Origin: Mycolicibacterium houstonense
Lineage (GTDB): Bacteria > Actinomycetota > Actinomycetes > Mycobacteriales > Mycobacteriaceae
Length of the DNA: 60,701 nt
Reading direction: 5' to 3'
Assembly (NCBI RefSeq): GCF_900078665.2
Contig: NZ_LT546207.1
Span: forward strand, 2,025,378 to 2,086,078
Shown here: positions 15,807 to 24,467 of the stretch, in pieces
How positions within the stretch are numbered: position 1 is the stretch's first letter
Layout of the letters: the number at the start of each line of letters is the position of its first letter
Made by a program: the position numbers and the translations under genes
The notes under the pieces: generated by a model
Database searches by the model: none
What the model was told of the DNA's origin: nothing
What the model saw: only the letters and a program-made list of their open reading frames with translations

Positions 15807-16784
15807 GTGACAGATACCGCCAACAAGGAATTCGATGTCCTTGCCATCGGGCGCAGCGGAGTCGACGTCTATCCCCTGCAGATCGGAGTTGGCCTGGAGG
15901 AGGTCACGTCGTTCGGCAAGTTCCTGGGCGGCAGCGCCGCGAATGTCGCGGTCGCAGCAGCGCGTCTGGGCAATCGCAGCGCACTGATCTCAGGGGTCGG
16001 GGAAGACCCGTTCGGCCGGTATGTGCGCAACGAACTCGCCGCCCTCGGCGTCGACAACCGCTTCGTCACCACCCACGGCGAGTTCCCCACACCGGTGACG
16101 TTCTGCGAGATCTTCCCGCCCGACGATTTCCCGCTGTACTTCTACCGCAAGCCGTCGGCGCCCGATCTGCAGATCCGCGCCGACGAGATCGACGCCGAAG
16201 CCGTCCGCAGCGCCCGGTTGTATTGGTCGACGGTCACCGGATTGTCCGAGGAGCCCAGCCGCGCAGCGCATTTTGCCGCCTGGCAGGTCCGGGGGCGAGC
16301 ACCGCTGACCGTCCTCGATCTCGACTACCGGCCGATGTTCTGGGAGACCCCGGCCGCGGCCACCGAACAGGTTCAGCGCGCACTTCAGCACGTCACCGTG
16401 GCAGTGGGCAACCGCGAGGAATGTGAGATCGCGGTCGGTGAGACCAACCCGCACAAGGCTGCCGACGCCCTGCTCGACCTCGGCGTGGAGCTGGCGATCG
16501 TCAAACAAGGACCGCGCGGCGTGCTGGGCAAGACCAAGCAGAGTGCAGTCACCGTACCGCCCAACGAAGTCGATGTGGTGAACGGCCTCGGTGCTGGAGA
16601 TGCCTTCGGCGGCAGCCTCATTCACGGTCTTTTGCACAACTGGCCGCTGGAGAAGACCTTGCGCTACGCCAATGCCGCCGGGGCCATCGTCGCCTCCAGG
16701 CTCGAATGCTCGACCGCGATGCCGACCGCCGCGGAGGTGGCCGCCCTCGCCGACCAAACCGCCGTGGAGGCCGTCAATGTCTAG
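15807..16784 (+). CDS. iolC: 5-dehydro-2-deoxygluconokinase IolC
   Basis: This 325-aa PfkB-family kinase phosphorylates 5-dehydro-2-deoxy-D-gluconate in inositol catabolism. The start GTG 15807 has a GGGAG ribosome-binding site; the longer frame would overlap the promoter. Signatures are FLGGSAANVAVAAARLG near the N-terminus and NGLGAGDAFGGSLIHG with the catalytic Asp near residue 260. It is first in a seven-gene operon with aldolase, iolB, iolD, iolE, iolG and an isomerase, which fixes its role. Its stop overlaps the aldolase start by 8 bp. Confidence 0.93.
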   Translation: MTDTANKEFDVLAIGRSGVDVYPLQIGVGLEEVTSFGKFLGGSAANVAVAAARLGNRSALISGVGEDPFGRYVRNELAALGVDNRFVTTHGEFPTPVTFCEIFPPDDFPLYFYRKPSAPDLQIRADEIDAEAVRSARLYWSTVTGLSEEPSRAAHFAAWQVRGRAPLTVLDLDYRPMFWETPAAATEQVQRALQHVTVAVGNREECEIAVGETNPHKAADALLDLGVELAIVKQGPRGVLGKTKQSAVTVPPNEVDVVNGLGAGDAFGGSLIHGLLHNWPLEKTLRYANAAGAIVASRLECSTAMPTAAEVAALADQTAVEAVNV

Positions 16785-17661
16785 ACCCACCGTGTGCACG
16801 GACTACGCCGCCATCACCGAACTCCGGGCGTCCGAGCCCGGCACGATCGCCGCGGCCTGGCAGCACCGCACCACCCGGCCCACCGTGCGGGGTGACGGCA
16901 AGCTCATGATCGTCGCGGCCGATCATCCGGCCCGCGGCGCGCTCGCCGTCGGATCCCGGCCCACCGCCATGAACAGCCGCACCGACCTGCTCGACCGACT
17001 GTGCACGGCCCTCGCCGACCCCGGGGTCGACGGCGTGCTGGCCACCGCCGACATTCTCGACGACCTGCTGCTGCTCGGCGCGCTGGAGGACAAGGTGGTG
17101 TTCTCCTCCTTCAACCGAGGCGGGCTGGCCGGGTCGTCCTTCGAACTCGACGACCGGATGACGGGCGCCACCGCGGCATCGACGGCCGCGGCCCGCATGA
17201 ATGGCGGAAAGATGTTGTGCCGCATCGACCTCGACGATCCCGGGACGGTGTCCACGCTGGCGTCGTGTGCCCAGGCGGTCGACGCGCTCGCCGCACACGG
17301 CCTGATCGCCATGCTGGAGCCCTTCATGTCCAGCCGGGTCGACGGCAAGGTCCGCAACGACCTGTCCCCCGACGCGGTGATCAAGTCGGTACACATCAGC
17401 CAGGGTCTGGGGTCGACCTCGGCATACACCTGGATGAAGCTTCCGGTTGTCGACGAGATGGATCGGGTGATGGAGTCGACCACCATGCCCACGCTGCTGC
17501 TGGGCGGTGACCCGACCGATCCCGACGCCGCGTTCGCATCCTGGGAGAAAGCGTTGGCCCTGCCCTCGGTACGGGGCCTGATCGTGGGACGCACTCTGTT
17601 GTACCCGCCCGACGACGACGTCCGCTCAGCGGTGGCGACCGCGGTGAAGTTGGTGAGGTGA
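16777..17661 (+). CDS. Cgl0158-type (deoxyribose-phosphate-aldolase-like) 5-dehydro-2-deoxyphosphogluconate aldolase
   Basis: This 294-aa protein is the actinobacterial replacement for IolJ. It should cleave 5-dehydro-2-deoxy-6-phosphogluconate to malonate semialdehyde and dihydroxyacetone phosphate. It starts at ATG 16777, with GGAGG upstream, inside the last codons of iolC. Visible TIM-barrel segments are KLMIVAADHPARGALAVG, GVLATADILDDLLLLGAL, MLCRIDLDDPGT and IAMLEPFMSSRVDGKVRNDL. The sequence resembles the Cgl0158-family proteins found beside iol genes in corynebacteria. Position between iolC and iolB supports the assignment, and the catalytic lysine was not identified with certainty. 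Confidence 0.82.
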   Translation: MSRPTVCTDYAAITELRASEPGTIAAAWQHRTTRPTVRGDGKLMIVAADHPARGALAVGSRPTAMNSRTDLLDRLCTALADPGVDGVLATADILDDLLLLGALEDKVVFSSFNRGGLAGSSFELDDRMTGATAASTAAARMNGGKMLCRIDLDDPGTVSTLASCAQAVDALAAHGLIAMLEPFMSSRVDGKVRNDLSPDAVIKSVHISQGLGSTSAYTWMKLPVVDEMDRVMESTTMPTLLLGGDPTDPDAAFASWEKALALPSVRGLIVGRTLLYPPDDDVRSAVATAVKLVR

Positions 17662-18539
17662 CGATGCACTCCAAGTGGTATATCCCGGCCCGCAGCGCCG
17701 AACTGCCGTTCACCGTCGAGGTCACCCCGGAATCCGCCGGATGGGCTGAATCCTCGTTGCGGGTACTGGAATTGGATGACAGCCAGTCAGCGGAACTGCA
17801 CACCGGCCACACCGAGGTCATGATCATTCCGCTGACCGGTGGCGGCACCGTCGAGTGCGGCGCGGAAACCTTTGAACTGTCCCCGCGGTCCTCGGTGTTC
17901 GACGGCCCCGCGGACATGGTCTATCTCGGCATCGGACAGGAATACCGGCTCTCCGGTGCGGGCCGCTTCGCGATCTGCGGGGCCCGCGCATCGCGGTCAT
18001 TTCCGAACCGACGGCGCGCCGCCGCCGACGTCCCCGTCGAACTTCGCGGTGCCGGCAATTGCAGCCGCCAGGTCCACAACTTCGGTACCGCCACCACGTT
18101 CGAGGCCGACTCGCTGATCGCGTGCGAGGTCATCACCCCGGGCGGCAACTGGTCGAGCTATCCGGCGCACAAACATGACGAGAACACCGAGGTGGAGACT
18201 CAGCTGGAAGAGATCTACTACTTCGAGATCGCCGACAGCCCCGCCGGCACAACGGGATTCGGGTATCACCGGGTCTATGGCACTCCGGAGCGCCCGATCG
18301 AGGTGCTGGAGGAAGTCCGCACCGGCGACGTCGTGCTGGTGCCACACGGCTATCACGGTCCGTCGATCGCGGCACCGGGCCACCACATGTATTACCTCAA
18401 CGTCATGGCCGGGTCCGGCCCCGACCGGGCCTGGCTGATCTGTGACGACCCGAACCACACCTGGCTGCGGAACAGCTGGGAGCACCAGGAAATCGATTCC
18501 CGGCTGCCGTTCGGCACCGGCCCACGCGAAGGAGCCTGA
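17658..18539 (+). CDS. iolB: 5-deoxy-glucuronate isomerase IolB
   Basis: This 293-aa double-cupin enzyme isomerises 5-deoxy-D-glucuronate to 5-dehydro-2-deoxy-D-gluconate. Cupin metal motifs are visible in the second half: PAHKHDENTEVETQLEEIYYFE (two His and a Glu) and later VPHGYHGPSIAAPGHHMYYLNVMAG. The start is GTG 17658, overlapping the aldolase stop by 4 bp; ATG 17664 is an alternative two codons later. Its length and motifs fit IolB, and the neighbours iolC and iolD make the role clear. Confidence 0.92.
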   Translation: MTMHSKWYIPARSAELPFTVEVTPESAGWAESSLRVLELDDSQSAELHTGHTEVMIIPLTGGGTVECGAETFELSPRSSVFDGPADMVYLGIGQEYRLSGAGRFAICGARASRSFPNRRRAAADVPVELRGAGNCSRQVHNFGTATTFEADSLIACEVITPGGNWSSYPAHKHDENTEVETQLEEIYYFEIADSPAGTTGFGYHRVYGTPERPIEVLEEVRTGDVVLVPHGYHGPSIAAPGHHMYYLNVMAGSGPDRAWLICDDPNHTWLRNSWEHQEIDSRLPFGTGPREGA

Positions 18540-18542
18540 TCC

Positions 18543-20504
18543 GTGGTATCCACCGCACCCAAGTCGACCGGGAAACTGGCCGACGCCGAAAGCACCGTGC
18601 GACTCACCGTGGCCCAGGCCACCATTCGCTTCCTGGCCAATCAGTACGTGGAGCGCGACGGGATTCGGTCCAAGTTCTTCGCCGGCTGCTTCGGCATCTT
18701 CGGCCACGGCAACGTGGCCGGGCTGGGCCAGGCGCTGCTGCAAGATGAGCTCGAAGCGGCGGAGTCAGGCCGGGAGCCGGGACTCAAGTACGTACTGGGT
18801 CGCAACGAGCAGGCCATGGTGCACAGCGCGGCCGCCTATGCCCGGCAGAAGGACCGGCTGCAGACGTGGGCGGTGACCGCCAGCGTCGGCCCCGGCTCCA
18901 CGAACATGCTCACCGGGGCCGCACTGGCCACCATCAACCGGTTACCCGTGCTGCTGCTCCCCGCCGATACGTTTGCCACCCGGGTCAGTTCGCCGGTGTT
19001 GCAGGAACTCGAGCTGCCGTCTTCGGGTGATGTGACGGTCAACGACGCGTTCAAACCGCTGTCCCGCTACTTCGACCGGGTCTGGCGCCCCGAGCAACTC
19101 CCCGCCGCCTTGCTGGGAGCCATGCGCGTGCTCACCGATCCCGTCGAAACCGGGGCCGCGACCGTGTCGATCCCGCAGGACGTGCAGGCCGAGGCCCACG
19201 ACTGGCCGGAATCGCTGTTCGCCGAACGCACCTGGCACGTGGCCCGCCCGTTGCCCGAGCGCTCGGTGACCGCGCGTGCCGCCGAGATCATCGCCTCGGC
19301 CCGCAAGCCGCTGATCATCGCCGGCGGCGGGGTGCACTACTCCGGTGCCGAAGAAGCTCTGGCCGCGCTGGCGTCCGGTACTGGGATTCCGGTCGCGGAG
19401 AGCCAGGCCGGCAAGGGCTCGCTGCGCTACGACCACCCCCAGTCGGTCGGAGCGATCGGTTCCACCGGCACCACGGCGGCCAACGCGCTGGCGTCGGAAG
19501 CCGACGTCGTCATCGGAATCGGCACCCGTTACAGCGATTTCACCTCCGCATCGCGGACCGCGTTCAACAACCCCGAGGTCCGGTTCGTCAACATCAACGT
19601 GGCCTCGCTGGACGCAGTGAAGCAGGGCGGGGTCAGCCTAGTCGCCGATGCCCGTGAGGCCCTCCAGGCGCTGAGCACCGCGCTGAACGGCTACCGGGTC
19701 AGCGACGAATACCGTTCGCGGGTCACCGAACTGGCCGCAGAGTGGGAGGACACCGTCACAGAGGCCTACAAGATCTACGCCACCTCCGACGACGGTGCGG
19801 CGTTGAACCAGAACCAGGTGATCGGCCTGGTCAACACCTTGTCGGAACCCCGAGACGTGGTGGTGTGCGCGGCAGGCTCCATGCCCGGCGATCTGCACAA
19901 GATGTGGCGCACCCGCGACCGCAAGGGCTACCACGTCGAGTACGGCTACTCCTGCATGGGATACGAGATCGCCGGCGGGATCGGCGTGAAGATGGCCGAT
20001 CCGGACCGCGACGTGTTCGTCATGGTCGGCGACGGCTCCTACTTGATGATGGCGACCGAGCTGGTGACCGCCGTGCAGGAGGGCGTCAAGGTCATCCCGG
20101 TGCTGGTGCAGAACCACGGATTCGCCTCCATCGGCGGGCTTTCCGAGTCGCTGGGCTCGCAGCGGTTCGGCACAGCCTACCGCTATCGCACCGCCGACGG
20201 GCGGCTCGACGGCGACACGCTGCCCGTGGACCTGGCCGCCAATGCCGCCAGCCTGGGCGCCGACGTCATCAAGGTCACCACGGCCGCGGAGTTCACCGAC
20301 GCGGTCAAGGCGGCCAAGGTCGCTGACCGCACCACTGTGATCCACGTCGAAACCGATCCACTGATCTACGCCCCCGACAGCCAGTCCTGGTGGGACGTCC
20401 CGGTGTCGGAGGTCTCCACGTTGGAGTCCACCCAGAGCGCGTACGAACGCTATGCGGACTGGAAGAAAGTTCAACGCCCCCTTGTCAACCCGTCAGATCG
20501 TTGA
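18543..20504 (+). CDS. iolD: 3D-(3,5/4)-trihydroxycyclohexane-1,2-dione hydrolase IolD
   Basis: This 653-aa thiamine-diphosphate enzyme opens the inositol-derived ring. The pyrimidine-domain glutamate lies in GRNEQAMVHSAAAYARQ (about residue 85). The ThDP/Mg motif VGDGSYLMM...VQNHG lies near residue 495-525, with GDG and Asn as metal ligands. The middle segment KPLIIAGGGVHYSGAEEAL is the TPP-enzyme central domain. Its length matches IolD, which is longer than acetolactate synthases. GTG 18543 starts 3 bp after the iolB stop. Confidence 0.94.
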   Translation: MVSTAPKSTGKLADAESTVRLTVAQATIRFLANQYVERDGIRSKFFAGCFGIFGHGNVAGLGQALLQDELEAAESGREPGLKYVLGRNEQAMVHSAAAYARQKDRLQTWAVTASVGPGSTNMLTGAALATINRLPVLLLPADTFATRVSSPVLQELELPSSGDVTVNDAFKPLSRYFDRVWRPEQLPAALLGAMRVLTDPVETGAATVSIPQDVQAEAHDWPESLFAERTWHVARPLPERSVTARAAEIIASARKPLIIAGGGVHYSGAEEALAALASGTGIPVAESQAGKGSLRYDHPQSVGAIGSTGTTAANALASEADVVIGIGTRYSDFTSASRTAFNNPEVRFVNINVASLDAVKQGGVSLVADAREALQALSTALNGYRVSDEYRSRVTELAAEWEDTVTEAYKIYATSDDGAALNQNQVIGLVNTLSEPRDVVVCAAGSMPGDLHKMWRTRDRKGYHVEYGYSCMGYEIAGGIGVKMADPDRDVFVMVGDGSYLMMATELVTAVQEGVKVIPVLVQNHGFASIGGLSESLGSQRFGTAYRYRTADGRLDGDTLPVDLAANAASLGADVIKVTTAAEFTDAVKAAKVADRTTVIHVETDPLIYAPDSQSWWDVPVSEVSTLESTQSAYERYADWKKVQRPLVNPSDR

Positions 20505-20516
20505 AGGAAGCCCGCA

Positions 20517-21422
20517 GTGAGCAAGATTCTCGTCGGTTCCGCTCCCGACTCCTGGGGCGTGTGGTTTCCCGACGATCCGAACCAGACGCCCTATACCCGT
20601 TTCCTCGACGAGGTGGCCGAATCCGGTTACGAATGGATCGAATTGGGTCCGTTCGGTTACCTGCCCACCGATCCGCAGCGGCTCTCCGACGAACTGGTCC
20701 AACGCAACCTGAAGCTGTCCGCCGGAACCGTCTTCGAACACCTGCATCAGGACGACTCGTGGGATGCAGTGTGGACGCAGATAGAGGATGTCGCCAAGCT
20801 GACCGCCGCCGTCGGCGGTAAGCACGTCGTGGTGATTCCGGAGATGTGGCGCGATCCGGCCACCGGCGCGGTACTGGAAGACCGCAACCTCACGACTGAA
20901 CAGTGGCGCAAGAAGACGCAGGGCATGAACGAGCTCGGTAAGGCCATGTTCGAAAAGTACGGTGTACGTGCGCAATACCACCCGCACGCCGACAGCCACG
21001 TCGACACCGAGGAGAACGTGTATCGCTTCCTCGACGGTACCGACGGCGAATACGTCAACCTGTGCCTGGACACTGGGCACATCAGCTACTGCGGCGGCGA
21101 CAACATCGCCATCATCCGCCGGGCCCCCGAGCGCATCGGCTACCTGCACCTCAAGCAGGTCGACCCCGAGGTACGGGCCAAGGTAGAGGCCGAGGACCTC
21201 CCCTTCGGCGAGGCGGTCAAGCTGGGCGCGATGACCGAACCGCCGCTGGGCATTCCGGAGATGCCGCCGTTGCTCGCCGAGATCGACAAGCTCGGCATCG
21301 ACGTGTTCGCGATCGTCGAACAGGACATGTACCCCTGCGAGGTCGACGCTCCCCTGCCCATCGCCAAGCGCACCCGGCACTACCTGGGGTCGTGCGGCAT
21401 CCCTTCCGTCCGTTTCAACTAG
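20517..21422 (+). CDS. iolE: Inosose dehydratase IolE
   Basis: This 301-aa TIM-barrel enzyme dehydrates scyllo-inosose (2-keto-myo-inositol) to 3D-trihydroxycyclohexanedione. It opens with VGSAPDSWGVWFPDDP, the IolE hallmark, and has metal-site segments YHPHADSHVDTEENV, CLDTGHISYCGGDN and LHLKQVDPEV. The start is GTG 20517, with GGAAG upstream. It lies between iolD and iolG, as in many inositol operons. A shorter paralogue is at 6331-7209. Confidence 0.93.
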   Translation: MSKILVGSAPDSWGVWFPDDPNQTPYTRFLDEVAESGYEWIELGPFGYLPTDPQRLSDELVQRNLKLSAGTVFEHLHQDDSWDAVWTQIEDVAKLTAAVGGKHVVVIPEMWRDPATGAVLEDRNLTTEQWRKKTQGMNELGKAMFEKYGVRAQYHPHADSHVDTEENVYRFLDGTDGEYVNLCLDTGHISYCGGDNIAIIRRAPERIGYLHLKQVDPEVRAKVEAEDLPFGEAVKLGAMTEPPLGIPEMPPLLAEIDKLGIDVFAIVEQDMYPCEVDAPLPIAKRTRHYLGSCGIPSVRFN

Positions 21423-21430
21423 GAGCACCC

Positions 21431-22480
21431 ATGCCCAATTCAACAGCGACGGACGACCTTCGCATCGCCGTCCTCGGCGTCGGCATCATGGGCGCCGACC
21501 ACGTCGCGCGCCTGACCAGCCGGATCTCCGGCGCGCGAGTCGTCGTGGTGAACGACTTTCTCGCCGAGAAAGCCGAGAAGATCGCTGCGAACATCCCGGG
21601 CTGCCGGTCCGTCACCGATCCGCTCGACGCCATCGCCGATCCTGAAGTCGATGCCGTCGTGCTCGCGACACCAGGGCCGACGCACGACAAGCAACTGCTG
21701 GCCTGTCTGGAGCACGGCAAACCAGTGCTCTGCGAAAAGCCGTTGACCACCGACGTCGAGTCGTCCCTCGAGGTGGTCAAGCGTGAGGCGGAGCTCGGAA
21801 AGCGGCTCATCCAGGTCGGTTTCATGCGCCGGTTCGACGAGGAGTACATGCAGCTGAAGGCCCTGCTCGACGCCGGCGAGTTCGGCCGCGCCCTGGTGCT
21901 GCACTGCGTACACCGCAACCCGGCCGTGCCCCCGAGCTTCGACAGCTCCATGATCGTCAAGGATTCCCTGGTCCACGAGGTGGACGTGACCCGGTTCCTG
22001 TTCGACGAGGAGATCGCCTCGATCCAGATTCTGAAGCCGGCGGTCAATCCCGGTGCCCCCGACGGCATTCAGGACCCACAGATCGCCGTCATGCGCACCG
22101 TCTCCGGCAAGCACGTGGACGTCGAACTGTTCGTCACCACCGGAGTGGCCTATGAGGTGCGCACCGAACTGGTGGGTGAAAAGGGTTCGGCATTCATCGG
22201 ACTCGATGTCGGGCTGATCCGCAAAGGCGCCTCGGGAACTTGGGGTGGCACCATTACGCCCGGGTTCCGGGAGCGGTTCGGACGGGCCTATGACATCGAG
22301 TTCCAGCGCTGGGTCGACGCGGTTCAGCGCGGCAGCTCGACCGGAGATTACACAGATGGCCCCACGGCATGGGACGGCTACGCCGCGGCGGCGGTGTGCG
22401 CGGCCGGTGTCGAGGCATTGGAGACCGGCCTTCCGGTCGCGGTGGACATGGTGGCGCGCGAGTCGATCCCGGGGGCGTAG
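21431..22480 (+). CDS. iolG: myo-Inositol 2-dehydrogenase IolG
   Basis: This 349-aa Gfo/Idh/MocA enzyme oxidises myo-inositol to 2-keto-myo-inositol with NAD. It has the Rossmann motif IAVLGVGIMGADHVAR, catalytic CEKPLTTD (Lys about residue 105) and KDSLVHEVDVTRFLFDE with the Asp/His pair. The start ATG 21431 follows an AGGAGCACC ribosome-binding site; the longer open frame upstream overlaps iolE and is spurious. Its place in the operon makes it the main inositol dehydrogenase, as opposed to the paralogues at 5.3 and 7.2 kb. Confidence 0.92.
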   Translation: MPNSTATDDLRIAVLGVGIMGADHVARLTSRISGARVVVVNDFLAEKAEKIAANIPGCRSVTDPLDAIADPEVDAVVLATPGPTHDKQLLACLEHGKPVLCEKPLTTDVESSLEVVKREAELGKRLIQVGFMRRFDEEYMQLKALLDAGEFGRALVLHCVHRNPAVPPSFDSSMIVKDSLVHEVDVTRFLFDEEIASIQILKPAVNPGAPDGIQDPQIAVMRTVSGKHVDVELFVTTGVAYEVRTELVGEKGSAFIGLDVGLIRKGASGTWGGTITPGFRERFGRAYDIEFQRWVDAVQRGSSTGDYTDGPTAWDGYAAAAVCAAGVEALETGLPVAVDMVARESIPGA

Positions 22481-22482
22481 CG

Positions 22483-23358
22483 ATGAAGATCGCCCTGGAT
22501 CCCACCCCGTTCCACCATGACTACGAGTTGCTCGAATTCCCGCGCCTGGTGGCCGATCTCGGCTACGAGCACCTGCAGCTCACCCCGCACCGTGACTTCA
22601 TCCCGTTCTTCAACCATCCGCGCGCCGACGACGCACTGGTGACCGCGTTTCGCAAGGCGTGTGCCGATGCCGGGGTGGGGATCGCCTCGGTCCTGCCGGT
22701 GCTGCGCTGGTCCAGCCCGGACCCCGACGCCCGCGAGGCCGCGGTGCGTAACTGGAAGCGCGTCATCCAGATCACCGTCGACCTCGGCGTCAACGTGATC
22801 AACACCGAGTTCTCCGGCCGTCCTGAGAAGGCCGAGGAGTCCGAGCGGGCGTTCTTCCGGTCGATGGAGGAACTGCTGCCGATCATCGAGCGGGAAGGCA
22901 TCGACGTCCGGATCGATCCGCACCCAGACGATTTCGTCGAGGACGGACTGGAGGCACTGCGCATCATCCGCGGGGTGAACTCGCCCAACATCGGCATGGT
23001 TTTCGTCGCATGCCACGCCTTCCATATGGGCGGCAACGTGGCCGAGATCATGCGCGCCGCCGGTGACAAGCTGCGCCTGGTTCACGTTGCCGACACCATG
23101 GACCACCACGGCAGCCATGGACTGCGCTACATCACCAACCCGCCGGGCAACCCGGTGCGGGTGCACCAGCACCTGAAAATCGGTGACGGCGATATCGATT
23201 GGGACGTATTCTTCGGCGGCCTGGCCGAAATCGGCTTCTACGACCGCGCCGACACGGTCATGGTGTCCTCGGTGTTCGCCGAGGACGAGAATGCCCACGA
23301 GGTGTCGCGGTATCAGCTGAAGACGATGACCGACTACGTCACGAAGTACCGCCGATGA
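22483..23358 (+). CDS. Sugar-phosphate isomerase/epimerase family protein, IolH/IolI-like
   Basis: This 291-aa TIM-barrel protein ends the inositol operon, 2 bp after iolG. Segments LQLTPHRDFIPFFNHPR, INTEFSGRPEKAEESE, VRIDPHPDDFVEDG and LVHVADTMDHHGSH carry the His, Glu and Asp residues that form the metal site in this superfamily. It resembles IolH, and a ketoinositol isomerase role like IolI, giving access to D-chiro-inositol, is equally possible. The exact reaction cannot be told from sequence. Confidence 0.82.
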   Translation: MKIALDPTPFHHDYELLEFPRLVADLGYEHLQLTPHRDFIPFFNHPRADDALVTAFRKACADAGVGIASVLPVLRWSSPDPDAREAAVRNWKRVIQITVDLGVNVINTEFSGRPEKAEESERAFFRSMEELLPIIEREGIDVRIDPHPDDFVEDGLEALRIIRGVNSPNIGMVFVACHAFHMGGNVAEIMRAAGDKLRLVHVADTMDHHGSHGLRYITNPPGNPVRVHQHLKIGDGDIDWDVFFGGLAEIGFYDRADTVMVSSVFAEDENAHEVSRYQLKTMTDYVTKYRR

Positions 23359-23383
23359 TCTCCTCTCGCCTTCTCGGTACTGC

Positions 23384-23415
23384 GGGCCGGTCAGGTTCCG
23401 GGCCGGTCAGGTTCC
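23384..23415. repeat. Perfect tandem duplication of 16 bp
   Basis: GGGCCGGTCAGGTTCC occurs at 23384-23399 and again, with no spacer, at 23400-23415. The second copy contains the stop codon of the convergent LysR gene (23407-23409). The first copy lies just beyond it and repeats the same TGA. Confidence 0.9.
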
Positions 23416-24348
23416 CTGCCCCGCTGAGGCCCACCAGCCATCGATGCGGCTACCGAGATCGAGATCGGCGGCCACCTCGGCGAGCGCGGCCGCCACGATG
23501 GACGCGGGCGACCGGTCGAGCATCACAAGACCGATCGCGGGCCGGGGACCGTGCTGGACCATCGGCCGTGCCACGAATCCCGCCGGCAGACCAAGTTGCG
23601 GCAGCCAGGCTGTCGACGCGATGGTCGCGCGGCCGGAGTGGGTGAGGTGGGCGTAGAGCGCGTCGACCGAATCCGCCTCCACCACGGGCCGATACTGCAC
23701 CCCCTCGACCGCCATGTTGGCGTCGAGGATGCGCCGGTTGCGCATCGTGGTCGTCAGCACGCACAGCTCCAGCGCCGCCGCGTCCGACCAGCTCACCTCG
23801 GCGGCAGTCGCCCAACGGTCATCGGCCGGCGCCACCAGCACATAGCGCTCCCGGTACAACTCGACCGACCGCGTCCCGGGCGGAGCCTCGTCATCGAGGT
23901 ACGTCAGTCCGGCGTCGATCTCGAAATCGGCCAGTTTCCTGGCGATCTCGCGCGACGACAGCGCCTCGATCCGCACCGACGCCGCCGGGTTGCGGCGAAG
24001 GAACTCGGTCGTGAGGAACGGACTGGCGGGCACCGCCGTGGGTATCGCGCCGAGACGCGCGGTGACGGTCAGCCGGCCCCGCATGCGTTCGAGGTCTGCG
24101 AGCATCTCATCGCGTTCGGCGGTGATCCGCTGCGCCCAGGTCACGACCCGGCGCCCTTCCTCGGTGAAGCCCTCGAAGCGCTGGCCCCGCTGCACGATCA
24201 CGATGCCCAGATCGCGCTCCAGCCGACGGATGGCCACCGACAGGGTCGGCTGACTCACATGACACCGCGCGGCCGCCCGCGCGAAATGCCGCTCGGCGGC
24301 GAGCGCCAGCAGGTAGTCCAGGTGTTGTAGCTGCACATCGCTTGCCAT
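23407..24348 (-). CDS. LysR-family transcriptional regulator
   Basis: This 313-aa regulator has a LysR helix-turn-helix at residues about 1-65 (LQHLDYLLALAAERHFARAAARCHVSQPTLSVAIRRLERDLG) and a periplasmic-binding-like effector domain after it. ATG 24348 is chosen because GAGG lies 5 bp upstream; upstream residues of the longer frame are not homologous. It is divergent from the FdhF/YdeP-type oxidoreductase and has a T-N11-A dyad in the gap. That arrangement is typical of LysR regulators that activate the neighbouring operon and repress themselves. The inducer is unknown. Confidence 0.88.
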   Translation of the reverse strand: MASDVQLQHLDYLLALAAERHFARAAARCHVSQPTLSVAIRRLERDLGIVIVQRGQRFEGFTEEGRRVVTWAQRITAERDEMLADLERMRGRLTVTARLGAIPTAVPASPFLTTEFLRRNPAASVRIEALSSREIARKLADFEIDAGLTYLDDEAPPGTRSVELYRERYVLVAPADDRWATAAEVSWSDAAALELCVLTTTMRNRRILDANMAVEGVQYRPVVEADSVDALYAHLTHSGRATIASTAWLPQLGLPAGFVARPMVQHGPRPAIGLVMLDRSPASIVAAALAEVAADLDLGSRIDGWWASAGQGT

Positions 24349-24373
24349 TGGTCCTCGGACGGTCGTCGACAGT

Positions 24374-24392
24374 TGATAGAAATTCTCTATCA
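24374..24392. promoter_or_regulatory. LysR-type operator with OxyR-like spacing
   Basis: TGATAGA-N5-TCTATCA is a perfect 7-5-7 dyad between the divergent LysR and molybdoenzyme genes. It contains ATAG-N7-CTAT, which is both the LysR T-N11-A core and one half of the OxyR consensus. It lies 26-44 bp from the LysR start and about 76-94 bp from the oxidoreductase start. Confidence 0.6.
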
Positions 24393-24467
24393 CTGCATGT
24401 GAAATGGCGAATATCGAGCTCATCGGCTGTACCGGGACGAACGCGCCGAAGGGCTAGATTGGGGAAC

